Positions 57,716 through 64,000 of a stretch of DNA of 64,000 nt are shown in pieces. The position numbers and the translations under genes were made by a program. This stretch comes from Bacillota bacterium. GTDB lineage: Bacteria; Bacillota; JADQBR01. The first letter of the stretch is position 1. Each line of letters starts with the position of its first letter. The stretch is from NCBI GenBank assembly GCA_016278515.1, contig JADQBR010000002.1, positions 1 to 64,000 on the forward strand. The letters run 5' to 3'. The notes under the pieces are model-generated. The model saw only the letters and a list, made by a program, of their open reading frames with translations. It searched no databases and had not been told where the DNA came from.

Positions 57716-57982
57716 TTAAATTTTTAAAAGCTTACTTATTTTTTCCTTATTTGCTTCAAAACCTAGAATAACTTCTTTGCCGATAACTATGGTTGGTACT
57801 GCTAAACGATTGTATTTTTCGACCAGTTCCTCTCTGTTTGTTTGATTGACAATATCCTTCCAGGTTATTTCAATGTCCTTGTCCGCAAAGAACCTCTTTG
57901 CAAGTTGACAGTCACTTCAAGTTTCAGAAGAGTAGATAGTGATATTTTTTTTGCCGCCGAGAAGGTTTTGTATAAAGCCCAT
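57716..57982 (-). CDS. Glutaredoxin-like selenoprotein (UxxC), 88 aa with in-frame UGA
   Basis: ATG at 57982 after AAGGAGAT on the minus strand. Frame is open to TAA at 57716 except for TGA at 57919-57917, codon 22. Around it: ITIYSSET-U-SDCQLAKRFF, so UGA occupies the first position of the CxxC redox motif. The rest is a normal glutaredoxin/thioredoxin fold with cis-Pro in LAVPTIVIGKEVILGFEANKEKI. A SECIS-like hairpin follows the UGA (57878-57904). Selenocysteine is therefore more likely than a nonsense mutation. Cytoplasmic redox or NrdH-like role. It lies downstream of the GGDEF gene. Confidence 0.8.
57878..57904 (-). promoter_or_regulatory. Bacterial SECIS-like hairpin
   Basis: In the mRNA: CUUG, then stem GCAAAG/CUUUGC with loop AGGUU, closed by CAAG. 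It starts 12 nt after the UGA. The loop resembles the AGGUCU loop of E. coli fdhF SECIS and its GU is in the expected place for SelB. Confidence 0.7.
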
Positions 57983-58049
57983 TAAGATATCTCCTTTTTA
58001 AATATTGTTACTAGAAGTCTGCTACATCACCGTAGTTATTATTCTTCAA

Positions 58050-59726
58050 CTATACTGCACCAGAGGACTGTCCCTTAATGATATCTATAAATATTTTTAC
58101 TAAATCCGGGTCAAACATTGAAGGGGAACATCGTATTAATTCAGAAATTGCCTCTTCCTTAGACAAAGAACCTTTATACGGTCGGTTAGTAATCATAGCG
58201 TCATAACTGTCTACAATACGAATTATTCGGGAAAGCAGGGGGATATCTTGTCCGCTTATTCCTTGGGGATAACCGGATCCATCATAGTTTTCATGGTGGT
58301 AGAAAATTACTTCAGCGGCAGGTTCTAAAGTCTTAACTGATTTTACAATATCACTACCCCATTTTGGATGCTGCTGCAAAATATGCCATTCTTCATCCGT
58401 AAGTTTTCCCTGCTTATTAAGAATAGCTCTTCCTATCTCTATTTTTCCGATATCATGTAAAAAGGCGGCGTAGCGCAGAAGATAAATTTCTTCTTTTGTA
58501 ACACTTGTTTTCTCCGCAAGGTTTACTGCATATCCCATCACTCTTTCCGAATGACCATAGGTGTAACGGTCCTTGCCGTTAATCACTGAAACTAAAGTAC
58601 GAATAGAGTTAACTAGTTCCTTTTCATCACCCTTGACATCTAAACTGTCAAAAATGGAGTAGTATAATTCTACCTTGTTTTTACTAAGATTCTTGGCTCT
58701 ATATAACGCTTTATCCGCCAACTTAATTAAATCCTGGGCACTTTGGGCGTGGGTGGGATAAGTAGCAATGCCGCAGGAGACTGTTACTTTACTCTCTGGC
58801 TGATACTCCTGTCCTTTAAAGGGTTCCTCTGATACCTGAGCCCGAATGTTTTCGCCTAAAATTGCTGCCTTTCTTCCGTCGCAATTGGGTAAAACCACAA
58901 CAAATTCTTCACCCCCGTAACGTGCTGCAAAACCGGCATCACCTACAATCATAGTTAACATTCTGCCTAGCGATGCAAGCACTCTGTCACCGGCTATATG
59001 CCCAAAGCTGTCATTATACTGTTTGAAGTGATCAATATCCAAAAAAATTAAAGAAAGGGGTTGCTTTTCCGAACTGGACTGCACAAGCAGCTTCAGCTTT
59101 TCTTGGAAATAGCGGTGATTAGATAGTCCTGTCAAAACGTCAGTATTAGCCATGTCTATCAACTGCTGACGCTGAAGCCTCTCCAAATCACGTATTCCGC
59201 CGATAAACCATCCTAAAATGTACATGACGCAGATCAATATCAAATTAGACTCAATGATGAAAGCAAAAGACATCTCTACAGAAAACACAGCGCTGTGTAT
59301 CAAAAGTATGACAGCCGCAGCTGTGGTCATTAATAGGCCTGATTTTTTTCCAAAAGTAGATGCAGTAATAATCACCGGTACCAATAGGATAACTTTGGTG
59401 TAATTTTTATCATCGCCAATAATAAATAAGATTATTGCGCCTACCAACAGCGGAAAGCCGCTGTATAGGATGTCAATAAAAGATAAGGGTGTCTCGTTGT
59501 GAAGGGGTACAGGTTTCTTAGCATTATAAAGGGTAACAGCAGTAAGTACCACCGATCCTATAAAGAAAAACATGCGAATATTAAATAATGGATGTACGTT
59601 ATCTGCAAAGAACTGCTTGCTAACAATTAGCGATAAAAACATTAGTAGGATGCTGAACATATGCGTGGAAGCTATATAATCATATAAATTTTTTTGTCCC
59701 ATATTTTTGCTATCATAAAGTCCCAT
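58050..59726 (-). CDS. GGDEF/HD-GYP protein with N-terminal membrane sensor
   Basis: 558 aa from the ATG at 59726, after GGAGTGGC; the frame opens at TTG 59777 without a ribosome site. Six N-terminal helices (~18-180) ending in WFIGGIRDLERLQRQQL, then GGDEF with ARYGGEEFVVVLP near residue 270 (active-type GGEEF) and HD-GYP with HDIGKIEIG near 422 and HHENYDGSGYP near 481. Makes and/or degrades c-di-GMP. The sensor is homologous to that of the kinase at 61262, including the HMF and GGIxDLE motifs. Confidence 0.9.
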   Translation of the reverse strand: MGLYDSKNMGQKNLYDYIASTHMFSILLMFLSLIVSKQFFADNVHPLFNIRMFFFIGSVVLTAVTLYNAKKPVPLHNETPLSFIDILYSGFPLLVGAIILFIIGDDKNYTKVILLVPVIITASTFGKKSGLLMTTAAAVILLIHSAVFSVEMSFAFIIESNLILICVMYILGWFIGGIRDLERLQRQQLIDMANTDVLTGLSNHRYFQEKLKLLVQSSSEKQPLSLIFLDIDHFKQYNDSFGHIAGDRVLASLGRMLTMIVGDAGFAARYGGEEFVVVLPNCDGRKAAILGENIRAQVSEEPFKGQEYQPESKVTVSCGIATYPTHAQSAQDLIKLADKALYRAKNLSKNKVELYYSIFDSLDVKGDEKELVNSIRTLVSVINGKDRYTYGHSERVMGYAVNLAEKTSVTKEEIYLLRYAAFLHDIGKIEIGRAILNKQGKLTDEEWHILQQHPKWGSDIVKSVKTLEPAAEVIFYHHENYDGSGYPQGISGQDIPLLSRIIRIVDSYDAMITNRPYKGSLSKEEAISELIRCSPSMFDPDLVKIFIDIIKGQSSGAV

Positions 59727-59813
59727 TGCTGCCACTCCGTACGTTAGAATTTGATATGAAACAAACGTTGCTGACAAATATAGCTTAGCTTTTCCTTAGA
59801 ACCAACTTGCACT

Positions 59814-59844
59814 ATATATATGGCAGCTATAGCGCCATATATAT
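59814..59844. repeat. Inverted repeat upstream of the GGDEF gene
   Basis: Perfect 11-bp arms ATATATATGGC and GCCATATATAT with a 9-nt centre, between the agrD terminator and the GGDEF gene. No T-run, so a protein-binding site or leader hairpin is more likely than a terminator. Confidence 0.55.
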
Positions 59845-59867
59845 CTAATGAAATACTTTCTATTTTA

Positions 59868-59902
59868 TATGAAAAGAGGTGGTTAGCCACCTCTTTTTCA
59901 TA
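59868..59902. terminator. Strong bidirectional terminator after agrD
   Basis: Arms ATATGAAAAGAGGTGG and CCACCTCTTTTTCATAT (nearly perfect), loop TTAG. On the minus strand it follows the AgrD stop. Confidence 0.85.
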
Positions 59903-59905
59903 TCC

Positions 59906-60037
59906 TTATTTTCTTAGTGACTGAGGAACCTCTGGTTGATAGAAGGCGAACCAACATGCCGACGCGGACGCAACACTGGCAAAAAGCATCAATGCGGCAG
60001 TAAACAGGCCCAGCAAGATATGATATGACTTTTTCAT
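59906..60037 (-). CDS. agrD: AgrD-like cyclic lactone autoinducer pre-peptide, 43 aa
   Basis: ATG after AAAGGAGGTG on the minus strand. N-terminal amphipathic leader (KKSYHILLGLFTAALMLFAS), core ASACWFAFYQPEVP, tail QSLRK. Clostridial AgrD peptides share the A-C-aromatic core followed by YQPE-type residues; the Cys would form the thiolactone. Encoded 40 nt after agrB. Too short for standard calling. Confidence 0.88.
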   Translation of the reverse strand: MKKSYHILLGLFTAALMLFASVASASACWFAFYQPEVPQSLRK

Positions 60038-60077
60038 TCTTTACACCTCCTTTCTAATTGAACTTCTAATGTGGACT

Positions 60078-60701
60078 TTATATGCTGTCCAACAATTCCA
60101 TTAATTTATGTCCGTGTTTAGTGAGAACCAAACTGACCCATAAAACTGATACCGAAAGGTAATTCTGAATTTCAGCTGCAGATGGTATACTACTTTGCGA
60201 TAAAAATACTGTAACAGCCAAAATCCCAGCTAACATTAATATGGACATAGTTTTTAATCTTTTTCTCCTTGCAGGTGAGACAATTGGCGCCTGGGGTGTG
60301 TCTACGGGAGCCAGCCGCCTTATTACTATAAAGCTAACTATTATTGCAGCTATAGATAGGAAATCGGTAAACTCGTAGGGTAGTAGCGTCCACAGTTTAC
60401 CCGAAATAGCCAGCAGTGGGAATACTAACATAGTAATGGCGCCGCAGCGTAATGCTGATTGAGAATGTGCTCCGCCCGCTGTCTGACGAAAAAGAGCTAC
60501 CACCAGCAAACAAATGGCAGTACCGTATAAAACACCCAAAACAAACCCTAACAGGCCAGCTAGCAGCACACCGGTAATATTTAATACTAAAAGCTCTATT
60601 ATGTAAGCCAAAACAGCTTCTTTCTCTTCAGAAGCGCTTGTTCTTTCTGCTAAATAACCTGCTATACGCTTGCTGAAAGCCATATAACTCAAATTGTCCA
60701 C
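60078..60701 (-). CDS. agrB: AgrB-family peptide-processing membrane protease
   Basis: 207 aa with about five to six helices. The AgrB active-site block FRQTAGGAHSQSALRC is present: R72, H79 and C86 match the conserved Arg, His and Cys of the family. It cleaves and cyclises AgrD. GTG start 60701 overlaps the upstream gene by 13 nt; TTG 60692 or ATG 60683 are alternatives. Confidence 0.88.
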   Translation of the reverse strand: MDNLSYMAFSKRIAGYLAERTSASEEKEAVLAYIIELLVLNITGVLLAGLLGFVLGVLYGTAICLLVVALFRQTAGGAHSQSALRCGAITMLVFPLLAISGKLWTLLPYEFTDFLSIAAIIVSFIVIRRLAPVDTPQAPIVSPARRKRLKTMSILMLAGILAVTVFLSQSSIPSAAEIQNYLSVSVLWVSLVLTKHGHKLMELLDSI

Positions 60702-61147
60702 TCATCCTTTTTCTCTTTTCTGACCACTGATATTAGAATAGCCACTAGGTTTAATAATAGTGCTTGCAATAAGCCCAAAAGAGACCATTGCATTACATTT
60801 GATTGAGCTTCTTCCAGAGTCAGATGTGTCAACGCAAAATATGGTTCCAACACTAATATCTCCATTATAGCTAACATTCCCAGAGTTATAACGGAAACCA
60901 ATAAAGCTTTAGATGTGGAAACGGTAGTCGTATAATTCAGAAAAATAACCACTAATAACAAACCGGCTATGGTATGGATGCCGAATGTTAAGGGTAAAGA
61001 CCTGAGAGTGAATAGAATAAGAGCCAGGACTGACCCGCTGGTAGCGATAATTCGCCACCGCAGTGGCACTGCAGCTAAGGCCAGACTGACAGCAACAACC
61101 CCCATGGACTCAGGTATACCCTGCAAAAAAAACATTAATAATTTCAT
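60689..61147 (-). CDS. Stand-alone receptor-like membrane protein of the Agr locus, 152 aa
   Basis: Start ATG 61147 (or 61150), after AAGGAGTG. Five to six helices: FFLQGIPESMGVVAVSLAL, ATSGSVLALILFTL, LTFGIHTIAGLLLVVIFL and LLGLLQALLLNLVAILISV. The sequence (FLQGIPE...LPLTFGIHT) resembles the membrane sensor half of AgrC-like kinases in clostridial Agr loci, but no kinase domain follows. Overlaps agrB. Likely peptide-sensing or partner protein; inference. Confidence 0.65.
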   Translation of the reverse strand: MKLLMFFLQGIPESMGVVAVSLALAAVPLRWRIIATSGSVLALILFTLRSLPLTFGIHTIAGLLLVVIFLNYTTTVSTSKALLVSVITLGMLAIMEILVLEPYFALTHLTLEEAQSNVMQWSLLGLLQALLLNLVAILISVVRKEKKDEWTI

Positions 61148-61245
61148 CATGTCACTCCTTACCCTAAGGTGTCGTTGTATCATTGGAAATCTTTTCTACA
61201 ATTACCAGGCAAATTCCTCTATAAATGCTAAGAATTTTTTCAAAT

Positions 61246-61277
61246 AGAAAAAACCCGGCTCTTATACAGCCGAGTTT
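61246..61277 (-). terminator. Terminator of the sensor kinase gene
   Basis: Minus strand arms AACTCGGCT and AGCCGGGTT, loop GTATAAG, then TTTT. It overlaps the kinase stop codon. Confidence 0.8.
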
Positions 61278-62527
61278 GGTAAATTGACGAAAAAGGTCGT
61301 TCCATGGCTGCCGGTATCAAAGGTGATGTTGGCGTTTGCTTCCGAAACAAGGCGGTAACAGGTAGTTAAGCCTAAACCGGTGCCGTTTTCCTTGGTGGTT
61401 AGAAACGGTGTGCCAAGCTTATCTAATATCTTAGGGTCAATGCCTCCTCCCTGATCTTTAACGGCTAAAATAACATTATTTTTTTCTGTATATGTACTAA
61501 TAGTGAGCGTGCCCCCGGGTTTCATTGCTTCCAAACCATTTCGTGTTAAATTAAGAATTATCTGCCGTATTTGATTTTCTTGTACCATTATGTTTGGCAC
61601 TTCTGCCAAATCAAGTTCCAAGTACTTGTCCTGCCCCAAGGCATCAGCTTGGATCAAGAGGGAAATTGTCTCGACAATTCTGCTTATGTCATGCAGTCTA
61701 GGCTTCTCTTCTTTGTTTTTTCCAATGGCAAGAAATTCAGAAATCATTGAGTTTGCTCGGTCTAATTCCTCTATCATAAGATTAAATATCTTTTTTTCCT
61801 CCGCATACTTATCTTTCTCTGACAATACCTGCAAAAATCCCCGGACGGTGGTCATAGGATTTCGTACTTCGTGGCTAATACTTGAAGCCATTTCTCCCAA
61901 CAAATTAAACCTTTCCAGGCGGTTAACTTCATTTCCTAAATTCTTTACTTCAGTAATAACTGTCTTAAGATAGTCTTGATGCTGCCTCTCCAAGTCAGTT
62001 ATGCCGCCAACATACCAGCCAACTAAAAGAAACAACCCTACCAACACCAGGTGCGATTCCACAATAGCACTTACTGTTTGTCCAGTCCCCGTCATAATAC
62101 TAAAAGTTATTAATAATGCAAGAGAAATGCAGGCCATAATCAGAGCAGGCTTTTTACCCATAATCGTTGCAGTAACTATAATGGGAATTAGAAACAAGAC
62201 TTCCGAATAATACTGAGCAACCCCGACAACATAAAAAACTAAGGAAACAAACATAAGTGAAAGGGATACATAGAGGAAATCTGTCAATACCTTAGAGTCA
62301 TTGTCGTCGTAATTTCGTTTTCGATTTTGATAAAGCAATATTACCCCGCAGCCAATTACACTTATGATAATAACTAATCGAATAGTCATGTAAGGGTACA
62401 TTTTAGAATTGATACTATCTGCCAGCAGCAGAATATACATAGTTAATAATAAGCAGAACATATGGGCCGACGTTATATATTCACTAATATGTTTCTGCCT
62501 TAACAATTCTTTTTCCTCAATTTGCAC
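61262..62527 (-). CDS. Membrane sensor histidine kinase
   Basis: 421 aa. Six N-terminal helices (~20-175) ending in WYVGGITDLERQHQDYL, then HisKA with H219 (SISHEVRNPMTTV), N box (LNLTRNGLEAM), and G1/G2 (DQGGGIDP, NGTGLGLTTC). This is the KinB/sporulation-kinase-like class without a fused receiver. GTG start after TAGGAGAG. Its sensor domain matches that of the GGDEF/HD-GYP protein. No cognate regulator nearby. Confidence 0.9.
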   Translation of the reverse strand: MQIEEKELLRQKHISEYITSAHMFCLLLTMYILLLADSINSKMYPYMTIRLVIIISVIGCGVILLYQNRKRNYDDNDSKVLTDFLYVSLSLMFVSLVFYVVGVAQYYSEVLFLIPIIVTATIMGKKPALIMACISLALLITFSIMTGTGQTVSAIVESHLVLVGLFLLVGWYVGGITDLERQHQDYLKTVITEVKNLGNEVNRLERFNLLGEMASSISHEVRNPMTTVRGFLQVLSEKDKYAEEKKIFNLMIEELDRANSMISEFLAIGKNKEEKPRLHDISRIVETISLLIQADALGQDKYLELDLAEVPNIMVQENQIRQIILNLTRNGLEAMKPGGTLTISTYTEKNNVILAVKDQGGGIDPKILDKLGTPFLTTKENGTGLGLTTCYRLVSEANANITFDTGSHGTTFFVNLPNSAV

Positions 62528-62942
62528 ATCATCACTCTCCTAGCCCAGATTTGACAGTTGCTATTATATTTTACAATAGTTGGCATAATTTATAAACCCA
62601 ATCCTCTAAAACCTTCAAAAGAACAATAGGTAATAGAGAAATTAGACCACAATGTTAGATGGTGGTTGCAAGGCTTAGCTTAGATTCATTTAACCAGGAA
62701 AGGGAGCAAATATTAAATTTAACAGGATTTAACATTTTTTTGTTGAAAACTATCAAGGCTTAGAAACATCATAATCGGATAATAGATGCCAAATTGAGCA
62801 ACCGGAATTTACTTTGCAAGGGCCAGAAAAATTTTTGCCGCTTTTAAATAAAAGGAATTATCCTGGTACAATTAAGTAAAAGTTATTAAATCCGATATTA
62901 ATTAACCTATAATACAGTTTTTTCATAAAGGGGTGCACGGTT
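62528..62942. other. Divergent intergenic region
   Basis: No gene seen. It should hold the kinase promoter (a TATAAT is readable on the minus strand near 62562-62570) and that of the sigma-54-type regulator (TATAAT about 30 nt before AAAGGGG). No -24/-12 element was found by eye. Confidence 0.45.
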
Positions 62943-64000
62943 ATGACCAAACTAAAAATGATTCAAAAATTTGCCCAGCAGGTGGCCACTGCTATGGCGG
63001 CGGTATTGGATTTGGAAGTGGCCATGATTGATGAGCGCCTTTGTCTGGTTGCAGCCACCAGGGCACATAATCAAGTGGGAGAGACTTACCAGAAGAACAC
63101 CATCAGCTACCAGGTGCTGTGTACGGGAAAAACTTTTGTTGTGCCAAACTCTAGATACCATGAGGCATGCCAGCTCTGCCCCCATCGGCCCAGCTGTATT
63201 GATGTGGCAGAAATATGCCTGCCAATTGTGGTTCAAGATAAGGTGATTGGTGTTTTTGCAATACTGGCATTGGATGAACAACAGAAGGATAGACTGCTTA
63301 ACAAGGAGCGTAAGTTGGTTGAGTTTGTTGCCAAGGTAACTGATTTAATCGGTTATGCAATAAATGCCCGGGAACTGACGGATCGGTTATCGCTATTAGC
63401 TAATGAGATGCAGGCCATAGCCAACTCAGTCACGGATGGGATTATCGCTGTGGAAAGCTCGGGGTTAATCAGGCAGGCCAATAAACCAGCTCAGCAGATG
63501 CTGCATTTGTCTGCAGAGCGGCTGGTGGGCAGAAGTGTCACCGATATTTTTAGGGACCCGGTAATTAAGGACGCTATTAAATCAGACAGCACAATAAACA
63601 ACCAGGGTATATATGCAGTAGTTGGGGGCAAGAAGCTTTCATTCTTAGGTAATTTGACACCTATTAGTACGGAAAAAAGGTGGGAAGGGAAAGGCCATGT
63701 GTTGGTAATCCGCAATATTTCCGAAGTAACCAAGATGTTTGGAAATTACTTCCTTAACGGAGGTAATTTTACCTTTGAAAATATTATTGGCACCAGTAAA
63801 GTGATAAAGGTAGCAAAAGAAAAAGCATTAACTGTGGCTAAAGGAGATTCTACTATTATTATTTTGGGGGAAAGCGGCACCGGTAAAGAACTTTTTGCCC
63901 GCTCCATACATTCTGCTAGTTTTAGGGGGGAAGGTCCTTTTGTAGCGGTGAATTGTGCCGCACTGCCCGATACCCTATTGGAAAGTGAATTGTTTGGGTA
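62943..64000 (+). CDS. Sigma-54-dependent transcriptional regulator, cut by the window end
   Basis: At least 352 aa, open at 64000. ATG after AAAGGGGTG. N-terminal GAF-like domain with a Cys cluster ([18 protein letters not shown]), a PAS domain (~155-250: [20 protein letters not shown]), then the AAA+ domain starting [17 protein letters not shown] with Walker [13 protein letters not shown] and [17 protein letters not shown]. The GAFTGA loop is beyond the edge. The Cys cluster suggests metal or FeS sensing. Target unknown. Confidence 0.88.
   Translation, partial: MTKLKMIQKFAQQVATAMAAVLDLEVAMIDERLCLVAATRAHNQVGETYQKNTISYQVLCTGKTFVVPNSRYHEACQLCPHRPSCIDVAEICLPIVVQDKVIGVFAILALDEQQKDRLLNKERKLVEFVAKVTDLIGYAINARELTDRLSLLANEMQAIANSVTDGIIAVESSGLIRQANKPAQQMLHLSAERLVGRSVTDIFRDPVIKDAIKSDSTINNQGIYAVVGGKKLSFLGNLTPISTEKRWEGKGHVLVIRNISEVTKMFGNYFLNGGNFTFENIIGTSKVIKVAKEKALTVAKGDSTIIILGESGTGKELFARSIHSASFRGEGPFVAVNCAALPDTLLESELFG

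Noticed and set aside
57917-57919. TGA in the glutaredoxin gene as an ordinary nonsense mutation
   Set aside because: Its exact place at the redox Cys, the SECIS-like hairpin and the otherwise undamaged frame favour selenocysteine. It remains the main alternative.

Overview
The window looks like a chromosomal segment of an anaerobic, low-to-mid GC, Gram-positive Clostridia-type bacterium (Peptococcaceae or a relative). This is inferred from gene content: a Bacillus-type pyr operon with PyrR attenuators and PyrK/PyrD1B, LL-diaminopimelate aminotransferase, RemA, RqcH, an EtfBA plus membrane FeS oxidoreductase module, a clostridial Agr-type peptide locus and a selenocysteine-type glutaredoxin. 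TTG and GTG starts with strong Shine-Dalgarno sites are common. No rRNA or CRISPR is seen.

Layout. 0.4-5.6 kb: ychF, a CCA-adding-type nucleotidyltransferase, an aminotransferase, HD and small proteins. 5.6-10.7 kb: a sigma-A-type promoter with an inverted-repeat operator, then enoyl-CoA hydratase, etfB, etfA and a HdrD-like membrane oxidoreductase, which reads as acyl-CoA oxidation coupled to the membrane. 11.0-14.4 kb: hemE-hemH-hemY (late heme synthesis). 15.0-26.9 kb: pyrR-uraA-pyrB-pyrC-carA-carB-pyrK-pyrD-pyrF-pyrE, complete UMP synthesis, with two PyrR-binding leaders. 26.9-42.7 kb: housekeeping genes (phosphodiesterase-like protein, rqcH, Ca-type P-ATPase, dapF-dapL, yloC-remA-gmk-rpoZ-coaBC-metK, a hydroxyacid dehydrogenase, uvsE, a SanA-like protein).

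42.7-45.8 kb is a decayed integrated element. It starts at an intact tRNA-Thr(CGT) and ends at a 46-nt near-identical copy of the tRNA 3' half. Inside are a three-gene toxin-antitoxin-chaperone operon (ADP-ribosyltransferase-like toxin with a one-base frameshift, a small putative antitoxin, a SecB-like chaperone), a broken tyrosine recombinase, phage gene remnants and a possible 22-residue hydrophobic peptide. The operon resembles the CmdTAC anti-phage type. 46-56 kb is accessory and partly decayed: an unknown anchored protein, a GNAT fragment, a beta-propeller lipoprotein, a frameshifted DUF3231 gene, a CheB-CheR-PAS gene broken by an insertion and a large deletion, an intact hybrid histidine kinase and a CBS protein.

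56.6-64 kb: a D-cysteine desulfhydrase-like enzyme, then a minus-strand signalling cluster. In transcription order this is a sensor kinase, a stand-alone receptor-like membrane protein, AgrB, an AgrD-like cyclic lactone pre-peptide, a GGDEF/HD-GYP protein and a UxxC glutaredoxin with an in-frame UGA and SECIS-like hairpin. The kinase and the GGDEF/HD-GYP protein share the same N-terminal membrane sensor. The window ends inside a sigma-54-dependent regulator.

Most notable are the TAC operon in its tRNA-bounded element, the selenoprotein that ordinary gene calling would miss, and the Agr-type locus whose peptide gene is also too short for routine calling. All functional assignments are from reading motifs; no database search was possible.
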